From: Devosia sp. SD17-2 | GTDB lineage: Bacteria; Pseudomonadota; Alphaproteobacteria; Rhizobiales; Devosiaceae | Direction of reading: 5' to 3' | Length of the DNA stretch: 64,000 bases | NCBI RefSeq assembly: GCF_029201565.1 | Contig: NZ_CP104002.1 | Location: 124,001 to 188,000, forward strand | Shown here: one piece after another, positions 46,435 to 57,000 of the stretch | How positions within the stretch are numbered: position 1 is the stretch's first letter | Layout of the letters: the number at the start of each line of letters is the position of its first letter | Program-made: the position numbers and the translations under genes | Notes under the pieces: generated by a model | What the model was told of the DNA's origin: nothing | Database searches by the model: none | The model's input: the letters and a program-made list of their open reading frames with translations, nothing else

Positions 46435-46866
46435 ATGCAGCAGCAGGCTCTTTCGACCCTTGTCGCCTGGATGCGGCTCGACCAGTCCATCTCCGCCTTC
46501 CACACCATGCTCAAGGCCAGACACGGCATTACCGGGCTGCAGCTGGCCGTGCTGCATATCCTGGCCGAACGCCCGCACATGGCGCTGGCGGCGCTGCGCA
46601 AGGGGCTCAACATGCATGCAGCGACCCTTGGGCAGTCGATCGACGAACTGCGCCGGCTCGAGCTCTGCATCGTGCGCACCGATCCACGCGACCGGCGGGC
46701 CCGGTTGGTGGCGATCACTGAAAAGGGGCTGGAGCTGGTCAAAGCCGTTCCGCTGGCCGGGCCAAACAGGCTGCGCCAGATCGAGACCGATCCGGCCCGG
46801 CTCGATCAGCTGACCACAGCGCTCAATGATGCGCTCGATATTTTTGGGCTGGCGGAGAAGGGGTAG
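46435..46866 (+). CDS. MarR-family transcriptional regulator
   Basis: 143 residues with the MarR winged helix: ITGLQLAVLHILAERPHMAL, then RKGLNMHAATLGQSIDELRR (recognition helix), RRARLVAITEKGLELVKAVP (wing). The target is unknown; it is divergent from pyrF and may bind the adjacent palindromes. It is not linked to a transporter or oxidoreductase in the expected direction. Confidence 0.85.
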   Translation: MQQQALSTLVAWMRLDQSISAFHTMLKARHGITGLQLAVLHILAERPHMALAALRKGLNMHAATLGQSIDELRRLELCIVRTDPRDRRARLVAITEKGLELVKAVPLAGPNRLRQIETDPARLDQLTTALNDALDIFGLAEKG

Positions 46867-46921
46867 GGAGCGCGGTTAGGTCGTATTTTTACCCCACCCT
46901 CTTTTAAGCCGCTCGACCTAA

Positions 46922-46971
46922 GGCCTCCTCATCCGGCCTTCGGGCCACCTTCTCCCTCAAGGGAGAAGGAA
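46922..46971. repeat. Palindromic intergenic repeat
   Basis: A CTCATCCGGCCTTCGGGCCACC unit followed by CTCCCTCAAGGGAG; related to the repeat at 13416-13467. It lies between the MarR gene and the phosphatase gene on the opposite strand. Confidence 0.6.
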
Positions 46972-46992
46972 GAACAGAAACCAGTTGTCGGT

Positions 46993-47601
46993 CTAGCCTT
47001 TCCACCAATCGAGTAAAATATCCTCCATGGGCACCCAGTCGGTGAGGAGGGCGAGGGTTTTCATGTCGAAGACAAAGCCATTGCCGCCGCCCTGAGCGCC
47101 GCGCCGGCTCTGGTCTTCTTCGCGCGAAATCGGCAGCCCGCCGAGATGGCATTTAAGCAGCGTGCCGACGGCGCCGTGGCCGCAGAAGATGGCCGGGGTA
47201 TCTGGCGGCACCGACTGCAGCGCGAGACCGACCGTGGCGACGATGCGGACCTGCGCGTCGCTGGCCGTTTCCCAGCCATCGATACTGGTGTCGGGTGCGG
47301 CGAAAAAAGCGTCGGCCGTGGCTTCAAAGAGAGGGGCCGGCAGAAAACCGGTGGCGGTACGGTCGTTTTCGCCCATCAGGTGATCAGAGAGGGCCGGAGT
47401 ACCGGTGATCTCGGCAAAGAGATCGGCCATCTGCATGGCCTTGGTCTCGCGGCTCGTGAACACAAAAGCGCCCGCCGGAATGGTCCGGCGGGCGATAAAA
47501 TGTTCAACGCGTTGGCGCCCCTCATCCGAAAGGGACCACAGGGGCACCGGGATGAGAGGATCCATTTGAACCTGGGGGTGGGTCAGATAGAGCGCCCGCA
47601 T
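46993..47601 (-). CDS. Histidine phosphatase superfamily protein with an altered RHG motif
   Basis: 202 residues. The N-terminal segment YLTHPQVQMDPLIPVPLWSL keeps the catalytic His but replaces the usual R-H-G with T-H-P. The second His-containing motif FCGHGAVGTLLKCHLGG is present. This matches a subgroup where the phosphatase fold is retained; the substrate is unknown. The ATG at 47599-47601 is four bases from the FMN-reductase gene's stop, so they are likely co-transcribed. Confidence 0.82.
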   Translation of the reverse strand: MRALYLTHPQVQMDPLIPVPLWSLSDEGRQRVEHFIARRTIPAGAFVFTSRETKAMQMADLFAEITGTPALSDHLMGENDRTATGFLPAPLFEATADAFFAAPDTSIDGWETASDAQVRIVATVGLALQSVPPDTPAIFCGHGAVGTLLKCHLGGLPISREEDQSRRGAQGGGNGFVFDMKTLALLTDWVPMEDILLDWWKG

Positions 47602-47606
47602 GATCT

Positions 47607-48152
47607 TTACCCCCGGCTGAAATGGGTGAGTTCTTCAACGATCTGATCGACCTTGCGGATGATCGCCGGTTCAACCGGCTCGCCCTGTTCGTTGAAGGCT
47701 TCCTTGGCGGGGCCGATGCCGAGGAGGGTTGGCACGACCAGCGTGCCGATTTTGGTCAGCGATTCGCGCAGATGGCTGAGGCCCCAGATGGTGCCGTATT
47801 TGCCCGAGCTGACGCCGCCAATGCCGAACACGGCATGACGGAAGGGGCTTGGCCGCTGCCGGCTGAGCCAAGTGATGGTGTTCACGATGAGCGGGCTCGC
47901 GCCGCCATTATATTCAGGCGAGGCGATGAAGACGATCTCGTGGGTGCGGAACATCTCGGCGAGGCGCACTGCCGCCTCCGGAGTGTTGTCGGCCTCCAGA
48001 TCCTCGTTGAAGATCGGCATGTCAAAATCGCCGAGATCGATCGAGGTGACCTCGACGCCGGCCGCGGCCAGCTTTTTGTCCATATGGTGCTGCAGCAGGC
48101 GATTATAGGACCCCTGGCGGATGGACCCGGAGAGGGTAAGAGCGCGCGTCAT
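47607..48152 (-). CDS. NADPH-dependent FMN reductase
   Basis: 181 residues, flavodoxin-like fold: SGSIRQGSYNRLLQHHMDKK (phosphate-binding), FIASPEYNGGASPLIVNTIT and VFGIGGVSSGKYGTIWGLSH. The ASPEYNG segment is typical for the ArsH/FMN_red family, which reduces FMN or quinones. The ATG at 48150-48152 is followed by five bases to the phosphatase gene. It is divergent from the VOC gene. Confidence 0.88.
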   Translation of the reverse strand: MTRALTLSGSIRQGSYNRLLQHHMDKKLAAAGVEVTSIDLGDFDMPIFNEDLEADNTPEAAVRLAEMFRTHEIVFIASPEYNGGASPLIVNTITWLSRQRPSPFRHAVFGIGGVSSGKYGTIWGLSHLRESLTKIGTLVVPTLLGIGPAKEAFNEQGEPVEPAIIRKVDQIVEELTHFSRG

Positions 48153-48278
48153 GCAATTTCCTTAAGCAATGGCTGTCGAAAGTGGCGCGGCCGAAGCGTC
48201 TATGCAAGAGCGTTGACCAGCTTCGGCCAAGGCTTATCGTTTCAAGAGCGAAGTAACCGCGTGGCGAAGGAGCCAAAC

Positions 48279-48692
48279 ATGCCAGCCCCGATGATTTTCG
48301 TGAACCTGCCGATCAAGGATCTTGCCGCCTCCATGGCCTATTACAAGGCACTGGGGTTTTCGCATAATCCGCAATTTACCGACGAGACCGCAGCCTGCAT
48401 CGTCATTTCGGACACGATATTCGTGATGGTGCTCACAGAAGCCAAATTCAAAGAGTTTGCGCCGCTGCCCATTCCCGACCCCAAGGCCCAGACGCAGGCG
48501 CTCTATGCGCTGTCGCGCGACAGCCGTGAGGCCGTGGACGAGATTGCCGAAGCCGGCCTCAAGGCAGGCGGAAACGAGTATCGTCCTGCCCAGGATATGG
48601 GCTTCATGTACTCGCGCGCCATCGCCGATATCGACGGGCATGTGTGGGAATATGTCTGGATGGATATGAGCGGGGAACCGCCTGCCGCGTGA
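48279..48692 (+). CDS. VOC-family (glyoxalase-like) protein
   Basis: 137 residues from the ATG at 48279, with GAAGGAG as ribosome-binding site. A single VOC unit pair: MIFVNLPIKDLAASMAYYKA, GFMYSRAIADIDGHVWEYVWM, which is typical of the bleomycin-resistance/dioxygenase-like group (DUF family near PhnB). No substrate can be assigned. The longer upstream frame (from 47622) overlaps the FMN reductase antisense and is rejected. Confidence 0.85.
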   Translation: MPAPMIFVNLPIKDLAASMAYYKALGFSHNPQFTDETAACIVISDTIFVMVLTEAKFKEFAPLPIPDPKAQTQALYALSRDSREAVDEIAEAGLKAGGNEYRPAQDMGFMYSRAIADIDGHVWEYVWMDMSGEPPAA

Positions 48693-48740
48693 CAGGGAGG
48701 CGATAGGGGATCATGCTTGGGCTGAAAAGGGAGATCGCAC

Positions 48741-48953
48741 ATAGCAAGCGAACTGATCATCGCCCATCTCGGCCACGATCTGCAGGCGAAAAAGAGCTTT
48801 GTGACCTTTCTCTGGTCGGATGATCCGAGCAAGCGGCTGGGGCTCGAGGTGCCGCTCGGTACGAAGATCGAGGACGCCGAGAGCGAGGCGCGGAAGGCAA
48901 TCGGCGCGTTGATTACCGAGATGACGGACGCAAAGCTGCGGCCGTTGCGGTAG
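48741..48953 (+). CDS. Small protein with an ATA (or missing) start codon
   Basis: The frame reads ASELIIAHLGHDLQAKKSFV, then TFLWSDDPSKRLGLEVPLGT and ends TDAKLRPLR at TAG 48951-48953. It has no ATG; an ATA at 48741-48743 sits where a start codon should, with AGGGAG eight bases upstream. The 70-residue sequence is protein-like. Either ATA is used, or a mutation has inactivated the gene. It follows the VOC gene by 48 bases. It is too short and lacks a standard start, so it is easily missed. Family not recognised. Confidence 0.45.
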   Translation: MASELIIAHLGHDLQAKKSFVTFLWSDDPSKRLGLEVPLGTKIEDAESEARKAIGALITEMTDAKLRPLR

Positions 48954-48985
48954 GGCGGGGCGAAAGCCCCGCGGCCACTAGCCAT

Positions 48986-49001
48986 GGTTTCACGTGAATC
49001 A
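48986..49001 (-). promoter_or_regulatory. parS-like 14-mer (site 5 of 7)
   Basis: The minus strand reads TGATTCACGTGAAACC, in the gap between the small ORF and dnaJ, 60 bases before the family-B repeats. Confidence 0.55.
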
Positions 49002-49042
49002 GGTTGAGGGTCCGTCAGTGCGTGAAGAGCCTCGGCGTTCGT

Positions 49043-49164
49043 GCCACTCGAGCATAGCCTTAAGGCCTAAAATCGCTCAATAGGAGCGATTTTTACCGTG
49101 GCCCGCCATTCGAGCATAGCTCTCGTGGCCTTAGGGCGGGAAATTGCTCCACTGGAGCAATTTC
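49043..49164. repeat. Family-B two-hairpin repeats, copies 2 and 3
   Basis: Copy 2 (49043-49093) has stem AAAATCGCTC (49069-49078) / GAGCGATTTT (49084-49093). Copy 3 (49105-49164) has the box ATTCGAGCATAGCTCTCGTGGCC and stem GAAATTGCTCC (49140-49150) / GGAGCAATTTC (49154-49164). The two copies are tandem. Copy 3 ends 10 bases from the dnaJ stop codon, so it could terminate dnaJ transcripts. Confidence 0.7.
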
Positions 49165-49173
49165 TCTTCCGCC

Positions 49174-50307
49174 TTAAGCCTCAAACATTTTTTTCAGTTT
49201 GTCGAAGAAACCGCCCGAAGCGGGGCTGGTTTCGTCGGTTTCGAGGCGCGCGAATTCTTCGAGCAGTTCCCGCTGCTTGCGGCTGAGGTTCTGCGGGGTC
49301 TCGATGTCGAGCTGGACGTAGAGATCGCCGACGTCCTTGCTGCGCAGCACCGGCATGCCCTTGGCCTTGAGGCGGACGCGCTGGCCCGGCTGGGTGCCAG
49401 CCGGCACCTTGACCTTGGCCCGGGCATTGTCGAGCGTCGGCACTTCGAACTCGCCGCCGAGCGCCGCCGTCGTCATGGAGATCGGCACGCGGGCGTAGAG
49501 ATCGGCGCCGTCGCGCTGGAACAGGCTATGCGGCTTGATGGAAATGAAGATGTAGAGATCGCCCGGCGGGCCACCGCGCACCCCGGCCTCGCCCTCGTTG
49601 GCGAGGCGAATGCGGGTGCCGTCTTCGATGCCCTTTGGAATATCGACCGACAGCTTGCGGTTTTCCTGGCGACGGCCCTGGCCGGAACAATCGGTGCAGG
49701 GCTGGTCCATCATCACGCCGCGACCCTGACAGACCGGGCAGGTGCGTTCGATGGTGAAAAAGCCCTGGGCGGCGCGGACCTTGCCGTGGCCGTTACACTG
49801 GCGGCAGTTGTGTGTGCCGGTGCCGGGCTTGGCGCCCGTGCCTTCGCAGGTGTCGCAGCCGACGAGCGAGGGCACGTCGATTTCGACCGTGCGGCCCTCA
49901 AAGCTCTCTTCGAGCGAGATTTCGAGATTATAGCGCAGATCCGAGCCGCGCAGTTTTGAGGCACCGCCGCCGCCGCCGCGCCGGCCACCGCCCATGAAGT
50001 CGCCAAAAATGTCCTCGAAAATATCGGACATGGAGGAGGAGAATTCGGGCCCGAAGCCAGCGCCACCGCGCGGGCCGCCGTTCTCGAAGGCGGCATGGCC
50101 GAACCGGTCATAGGCCGCGCGCTTCTGCGCGTCCTTGAGCGTGTCATAGGCCTCGCTGATTTCCTTGAACTTGCCTTCCGCCTCCGCATCGCCGGGATTG
50201 CGATCGGGATGGAACTTCATTGCGAGCTTGCGATAGGCACTCTTGAGCGTTGCCTCGTCGGCGCCCTTCTGGCAGCCGAGCACCTCGTAAAAGTCGCGTT
50301 TGGACAA
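49174..50307 (-). CDS. dnaJ: Chaperone DnaJ
   Basis: 377 residues. J domain with HPD in [20 protein letters not shown] (residues about 33-35), a Gly/Phe-rich region, then the zinc centre with four CxxCxGxG repeats ([46 protein letters not shown]) and the C-terminal domain. It works with DnaK and GrpE. The ATG at 50305-50307 is in the 441-base gap from dnaK. dnaK lies upstream on the same strand, but a strong terminator separates them. Confidence 0.97.
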   Translation of the reverse strand: MSKRDFYEVLGCQKGADEATLKSAYRKLAMKFHPDRNPGDAEAEGKFKEISEAYDTLKDAQKRAAYDRFGHAAFENGGPRGGAGFGPEFSSSMSDIFEDIFGDFMGGGRRGGGGGASKLRGSDLRYNLEISLEESFEGRTVEIDVPSLVGCDTCEGTGAKPGTGTHNCRQCNGHGKVRAAQGFFTIERTCPVCQGRGVMMDQPCTDCSGQGRRQENRKLSVDIPKGIEDGTRIRLANEGEAGVRGGPPGDLYIFISIKPHSLFQRDGADLYARVPISMTTAALGGEFEVPTLDNARAKVKVPAGTQPGQRVRLKAKGMPVLRSKDVGDLYVQLDIETPQNLSRKQRELLEEFARLETDETSPASGGFFDKLKKMFEA

Positions 50308-50489
50308 AAATCTTCTCCGATACAGTCGGTCGCAGCACCGCGCCCTGACTAAAGCCCGCTCATCATTTCAACCTAGATGGCAATCGCACTCGCGACCCGC
50401 AAGGGGCCGGGGTCAACAAGAGGCAGCGCCGTGTTGGATTGCTTTAGCAAGAGAGGCGAGATGGGGCAATCTTGCTGACGCAAGAGCAG

Positions 50490-50505
50490 TGATTCACGTG
50501 GAACG
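50490..50505 (+). promoter_or_regulatory. parS-like 14-mer (site 6 of 7)
   Basis: TGATTCACGTGGAACG on the plus strand, in the dnaK-dnaJ gap. It carries G at the variable position, like site 2. Confidence 0.5.
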
Positions 50506-50521
50506 TTTTGGGGGGCGGGGG

Positions 50522-50638
50522 GGCACCCCCACCCGAGCTACCCCTGGGAGGGGAGGCGTTAGGACGGTGGCATTTGTGGATCGGCGGCGTGTGGCTCACC
50601 CCCTCCCTGGCCCTCCCCTCAAGGGGGAGGGTGGGGCC
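50522..50638. repeat. Family-A palindromic repeats, inverted pair
   Basis: Units at about 50522-50563 and 50599-50638, in opposite orientation, between dnaJ and dnaK. The 441-base gap also contains a parS-like site and the dnaK terminator. No gene is seen in it. Confidence 0.75.
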
Positions 50639-50700
50639 AGTTCCTTTGGCACCATCATGCACACGCTGCGTCTGTGCCTTCGGGGGCACCAAAAACAAAA

Positions 50701-50724
50701 GAGCCCGGTGTTTCCACCGGGCTC
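50701..50724 (-). terminator. Rho-independent terminator of dnaK
   Basis: A perfect 10-bp stem GAGCCCGGTG (50701-50710) / CACCGGGCTC (50715-50724) with a 4-base loop. On the minus strand it is followed by TTTTGTTTTT. It is 25 bases past the dnaK stop codon. Confidence 0.92.
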
Positions 50725-50748
50725 TAGAATTCAAAACTCTGACAAAAA

Positions 50749-52653
<1,905 letters not shown>

Positions 52654-52775
52654 TTGTAATAGCCTCTCTTTCAGCGAACCCAGTGCGAAGCCCTTTCAAA
52701 CGAAAGCAGCCTCGTGTCCTAAGGGGGTCGGGTCCCTCGTAGGTTTGAAAATCGCCCGTCGCCGGGCCTGGGGCG

Positions 52776-52805
52776 TATATAGGGGGGTGCGACTGGGGCT
52801 TCAAG
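52776..52805 (-). promoter_or_regulatory. Heat-shock (sigma32-like) promoter of dnaK
   Basis: On the minus strand CTTGAAG (52805-52799) is followed by a 13-base spacer and CCCCTATATA (52785-52776). The pattern fits the CTTG / CCCATNTA consensus for RpoH in alphaproteobacteria. It lies about 125 bases upstream of the dnaK start. Confidence 0.6.
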
Positions 52806-52872
52806 CGCGTGTCGCAGCAGATTTCCCCTTCAAAGGGGTGGCGCTGCCCGACAAAGGCAGCGCCTGTGCAAA

Positions 52873-53205
52873 TCAGTCGGTCAGCGTGTAGCTGCCGAGC
52901 GAGCAGATATCGACTTCATAGACGTCGAGCTCGGCGCCTTCGGCGGTCTCGAAGCGCAGGTCATAAAGGCACTGATCCGAACCATCGCCAATGAAAACAC
53001 TGGCTTCGTAGCCGGCTTCGAGAATGCCCTTCTCGCCCAGGAGGTCATCGCCCCAATCCTCGGTGTTGCTTGGCGCAACATAGAGATAGGTCAGTGTATG
53101 CGAGCTGTTATTGATCAGCGTGAATTCGACATCCTGCGCAATGGCCGGCGAAACGGCGGCAAAAAGCGTCAGGGCGGCAACAGCGCCCAGCAGTTTGTTT
53201 GTCAT
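52873..53205 (-). CDS. Small secreted protein of unknown function
   Basis: 110 residues from the ATG at 53203-53205. A signal peptide is clear (MTNKLLGAVAALTLFAAVSP, cleavage after PAIA). The mature part is beta-rich (VEFTLINNSSHTLTYLYVAP, DVYEVDICSLGSYTLTD) with two Cys (CLYDLRF, ICSLGS) that could form a disulfide. Similar short proteins occur in alphaproteobacteria, with no known role. It is divergent from pabBC and follows dnaK's upstream region on the same strand. Confidence 0.75.
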   Translation of the reverse strand: MTNKLLGAVAALTLFAAVSPAIAQDVEFTLINNSSHTLTYLYVAPSNTEDWGDDLLGEKGILEAGYEASVFIGDGSDQCLYDLRFETAEGAELDVYEVDICSLGSYTLTD

Positions 53206-53328
53206 GGAAATATACCCTCGTGCCGACGCACATGCGCCGGATCGAGGCTTTCTGCCATGCCGCAATTTTCTAGCCAAGAGGCTCGATGAAGCCCTTTCCG
53301 TCACGGTAAATCCGGCTAAATAGACGCC

Positions 53329-55113
53329 ATGTTGACCCCTCACAGCGTGCTCCTCCACGACAATCTGACGCAGCACGGGCAGAACCTGCTGTTCACAGCC
53401 CCGCGCGAGATCGTCGTCGCCCATGGTGCGACAACTGCGCGCAGCGCGCTCAAGCGGATCGCCGAGGCCGGGCGGGAGGGGCTGTGGGCCGCCGGTTACT
53501 GCGCCTATGAACTAGGGATGGTGTTCGAGGAGCGGCTCGAAAAACTGCTGCCGCCACCTTCGAACATGCCGCTCCTCTGGTTCGGGCTCTATGACGCCCC
53601 GCAGGCGCTCACGACGCAGGCGGTGTCGGCGGTGCTCGCCAGCGGCGCGGCCGGTGGGGCAGACAATCTTGCGCCGACGCTCGATTTTGAGGCCTATTCC
53701 CGCGCCTTTGAGGCTGCAAAAGCCCTGATCGCTTCGGGGGATATCTATCAAGTCAATCTGACGCTCAAGGCGCGGTTCGATCTTATCGGCGATGCCTTGG
53801 GGCTCTACCGGAGGCTCGCGGCGAGCCAGAAGGTCGCCTATGGCGCCTATATCGACACCGGCGCACATAAAATCCTGTCGCGCTCGCCGGAGCTGTTTGT
53901 GTCAGGGACCGGCCATCTCCTCAGGGCGCGGCCTATGAAGGGGACGCTGAAGCGCGGGCGGACGATTGCCGAGGATATTTCGGGGCGCGCAGCCCTCGCC
54001 GCCGATGAAAAGAACCGCGCCGAAAACCTGATGATCGTCGATCTCCTGCGCAATGACCTCGGGCGGATCGCCGAAATGGGCTCGGTGAAGGTGACAGACC
54101 TTTTCACCGTCGAAACCTATCGCAGCCTTCACACCATGGTGTCGGGGATCGAGGCGCGGAAGCGGCGCGACTTAGGCCTCGTGGAAATGCTCGAAAATCT
54201 TTTCCCCTGCGGCTCGATCACCGGGGCGCCGAAATTGCGGGCGATGGAGATCATCCACGCGCTCGAAGCGGAGCCGCGCGGGGTCTATACCGGTTCGATC
54301 GGCTATATTGCCCCGAACGGCGATTTTGCCTTCAATGTCGCGATCCGGACCGCGGTGATCGACGAACAGGGACGCGGCGAAATCGGCATTGGTGGCGGTA
54401 TCGTCGCCGATAGCTCGGCCGAGGCCGAATATGAGGAAGCGCTGCTCAAATTGAAATTCCTGTCCCAGCCGGCCGAGGCCGTCACCCTGATCGAAACGCT
54501 GAAATGGACGCCGGAAGACGGTTTCTGGCTCCTCGAGCGGCATCTCGACCGCATGGCTGATTCGGCCGCCTATTTTGATCTCCCGTTCGATCGCGCGGCG
54601 CTTGCAGCAATGGTGCAGAGCGCAACGGGGGAATGGACGGGGCCGATGCGCGTGCGCCTGACGCTGGGCGAAGCGGGACCCGATCTCACCGCGGTGCCAC
54701 TGCCGGCCAATCCGGATGTGTTCAGATTTGCCATCGCCCCGGAAAGACTGGATTCCAGCTCGATCTGGCTGGCGCACAAGACGACCAACCGGGATTTCTA
54801 CGACCGTCCCCGCCAGGAGGCGCAAAAAACGCTGCCGGTGGATGAGGTGTTGTTTCTCAATGAGCGGGATGAGCTGGCCGAAGGCTCGATCACCAATGTC
54901 TTCATTGGAAAAGATGGAAAGCTTCTCACGCCGGCGCTGAGCTCCGGATTGTTGCCGGGCACGTTGCGGGCTGAGCTGATTGCCACCGGCAAGGCCGAGG
55001 AAGCAGTTCTGACCCTTGCCGATCTTCATGCCGCCGACGATATCTGGCTGGGTAATTCCGTGCGCGGGATGATTCGTGCTGAACTCTTTGAGCCCAAGGA
55101 TGCTGCCCCATGA
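53329..55113 (+). CDS. pabB: Fused aminodeoxychorismate synthase component I / 4-amino-4-deoxychorismate lyase
   Basis: 594 residues in two domains. The N-terminal 380 residues are PabB (chorismate binding; GDIYQVNLTLKARF, RSPELFVSG, ENLMIVDLLRNDLGRIAEMG, GSITGAPKLRAMEIIHALE). The C-terminal 200 are a PabC-like PLP lyase (WLLERHLDRMADSAAYFDLP, VDEVLFLNERDELAEGSITN). Together they produce p-aminobenzoate for folate. The ATG at 53329 follows the divergent small gene. Its stop overlaps the pncA ATG, implying coupling. Confidence 0.95.
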   Translation: MLTPHSVLLHDNLTQHGQNLLFTAPREIVVAHGATTARSALKRIAEAGREGLWAAGYCAYELGMVFEERLEKLLPPPSNMPLLWFGLYDAPQALTTQAVSAVLASGAAGGADNLAPTLDFEAYSRAFEAAKALIASGDIYQVNLTLKARFDLIGDALGLYRRLAASQKVAYGAYIDTGAHKILSRSPELFVSGTGHLLRARPMKGTLKRGRTIAEDISGRAALAADEKNRAENLMIVDLLRNDLGRIAEMGSVKVTDLFTVETYRSLHTMVSGIEARKRRDLGLVEMLENLFPCGSITGAPKLRAMEIIHALEAEPRGVYTGSIGYIAPNGDFAFNVAIRTAVIDEQGRGEIGIGGGIVADSSAEAEYEEALLKLKFLSQPAEAVTLIETLKWTPEDGFWLLERHLDRMADSAAYFDLPFDRAALAAMVQSATGEWTGPMRVRLTLGEAGPDLTAVPLPANPDVFRFAIAPERLDSSSIWLAHKTTNRDFYDRPRQEAQKTLPVDEVLFLNERDELAEGSITNVFIGKDGKLLTPALSSGLLPGTLRAELIATGKAEEAVLTLADLHAADDIWLGNSVRGMIRAELFEPKDAAP

Positions 55114-55745
55114 CCCTCTCCATCGGCCCCCAGGACGTGCTCATCGTCACCGATGTGCAATATGACTTCCTCCCCGGCGGCAGCCTTGCTGTCGCAGGTG
55201 GTGACGAGATCGTGCCGTTGATCAATACGCTGGCCAAGCAGTTCACCAATGTGGTGCTGACCCAAGACTGGCACCCGGCAAACCATGTGTCCTTCGCCAG
55301 CCAGCACGCCGGCAAAAAGCCCTTTGATACCATTGAGCTCGACTATGGCACCCAGGTGCTCTGGCCGGACCATTGCGTGTGGAACACCCGCGGGGCCGAG
55401 CTGTCTGCCGATCTCGACATTCCCCATGCAACCCTCGTTATCCGCAAGGGCTATCACCGCGGCATCGACAGCTATTCAAGCTTCCAGGAAGCCGACCGCA
55501 AGACCCTCACCGGGCTGGCGGGCTATTTTGGCGAACGCGAGGCCGGGCGCCTCTTTATCGTCGGGCTGGCCACCGATTTCTGCGTCGCGTGGTCGGCCCT
55601 CGACGGCGCAGCGGGCGGCTTTGATGTCACCGTCATCGAGGACGCAACGCGCGCCATCGACACCAATGGCTCGCTGGAAAAGGCCTGGGCCGACATGGAA
55701 GAAGCCGGTGTGCAGCGCATCATGAGCAAGGATATTTTGGGGTAG
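55110..55745 (+). CDS. pncA: Nicotinamidase
   Basis: Hydrolyses nicotinamide to nicotinate for NAD salvage. 211 residues. The cysteine-hydrolase triad is visible: Asp in IVTDVQYDFLPGGSLAV, Lys in LVIRKGYHRGIDSYSSF and Cys in GLATDFCVAWSALDGAAGG. The metal-binding DWHPANHVSF segment is typical of PncA. The ATG overlaps the pabBC stop (ATGA). It is followed by two palindromic repeats and converges with the kinase gene. Confidence 0.95.
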   Translation: MTLSIGPQDVLIVTDVQYDFLPGGSLAVAGGDEIVPLINTLAKQFTNVVLTQDWHPANHVSFASQHAGKKPFDTIELDYGTQVLWPDHCVWNTRGAELSADLDIPHATLVIRKGYHRGIDSYSSFQEADRKTLTGLAGYFGEREAGRLFIVGLATDFCVAWSALDGAAGGFDVTVIEDATRAIDTNGSLEKAWADMEEAGVQRIMSKDILG

Positions 55746-55766
55746 TTTTGGGGGTGGGGTGTTTTG

Positions 55767-55880
55767 ACCCCCACCCGGCCTCCCCCTGGGTAGGGGGAGG
55801 GGAAGGATCTGTGGCTCACTGACCGCACCGCACATTCGATATATCCCTCCCCCTTCTCAGGGGGAGGCTAGGAGGGGGTT
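55767..55880. repeat. Family-A palindromic repeats, inverted pair
   Basis: Units at about 55767-55805 and 55843-55880 face each other between the convergent pncA and pfkB genes. The short internal part includes ATTCGATATATCCCTCC, similar to internal parts at 18.67 and 60.61 kb. Confidence 0.8.
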
Positions 55881-55898
55881 CTTCCACCCCCGTAAAAC

Positions 55899-56903
55899 CT
55901 AGCCGGCCAGGCCGTGCTGGCGGGTGAGGTCGGCGAGGTCGAGCTGGGGGCGGGCGCCGATGTGAGAAATCACTTCTGAGGCGGCGAGACAGCCGGTCTT
56001 GAGGGCAGACTCGATGGTCTGACCGCGCGCGACGCCAAGGAGGAAGCCGGCTGCGAAGAGATCACCGGCGCCCGTGGCATCAACCACCTTGTCGACCGGG
56101 AAGGCCGGGACGGAAATCACTTCGCCATTGTGGATGGCCATGGCGCCTTCGGCACCCATGGTGATGGCGGCCAGTTCGGCATCCTGGGCGATGGCGCGCA
56201 CGGCTTCGCCGAGATCGTCGGTTTCGTAGAGCGACTTCAGCTCATGCACATTGGCAAAGACATAGTCGACGGTCTTCGAGCGGATGAGATCGAGGAATTC
56301 GGGGCGGAAGCGATCGACGCAAAACGGGTCCGAGAGGGTGAAGGCGGCAGCGCGCTCATTCTTGTGGGCATAGTGCGCGGCGAGCACGAAGGCCTTCTTG
56401 GCTTCGACCGGATCCCAGAGAAAGCCTTCCATATAGGTGACGGCAGCGCCGCCGATCTCGTCTTCCTTGATATCAGCCTCGGTGAGCTGATGGCAGGCGC
56501 CGAGATAGGTGTTCATGGTGCGCTCGCCATCTTCGGACACGAAGATCATGCAGCGGGCGGTCAGGGCGCCGTTCTTGAGGCGCGCGGTGGAATAGTGGAC
56601 GCCTGTCTCGGACAAATCGGTTTCGAACACATCCCCCAGAGTGTCGTCGGCGACCTTGCCAACGAAGGCGGCGCGGCCGCCGAGGGAGGCGACGCCAGCG
56701 GCCGTATTGGCGGCCGAACCGCCGGAAATCTGTTGCCGGCTCAACGGCATCTTCGAATAGAGGTCTTCGGCCCGATCGGTGTCGATCAGGTGCATGATGC
56801 CTTTGGTCATGCCTTCGCGCTCGATGAAGCCGGGCTCGACCGGGGCGATGATGTCGACGATCGCATTGCCGATGGTGAGAACATCAAAGCGGGTCTGGGT
56901 CAT
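55899..56903 (-). CDS. PfkB-family carbohydrate/adenosine kinase
   Basis: 334 residues, ribokinase-like fold. The signature 1 region is GGSAANTAAGVASLGGRAAF, and signature 2 is DKVVDATGAGDLFAAGFLLG with the catalytic Asp. Closest recognisable subgroup is adenosine kinase of the alphaproteobacterial type (start FDVLTIGNAIVDIIAPVEPG, GMTKGIMHLIDTDRA). The exact substrate is inferred from the subgroup. ATG at 56901-56903. Confidence 0.85.
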   Translation of the reverse strand: MTQTRFDVLTIGNAIVDIIAPVEPGFIEREGMTKGIMHLIDTDRAEDLYSKMPLSRQQISGGSAANTAAGVASLGGRAAFVGKVADDTLGDVFETDLSETGVHYSTARLKNGALTARCMIFVSEDGERTMNTYLGACHQLTEADIKEDEIGGAAVTYMEGFLWDPVEAKKAFVLAAHYAHKNERAAAFTLSDPFCVDRFRPEFLDLIRSKTVDYVFANVHELKSLYETDDLGEAVRAIAQDAELAAITMGAEGAMAIHNGEVISVPAFPVDKVVDATGAGDLFAAGFLLGVARGQTIESALKTGCLAASEVISHIGARPQLDLADLTRQHGLAG

Positions 56904-57000
56904 GGGATTTTCCGTTAAAAACGCGCGGGGCCGCCGGCCGGTTTAGCCCAAGGCGCCGAAGCGGGCAATGTTTTCGCCCTGTCTGCAGGCGTCCCTAGGG

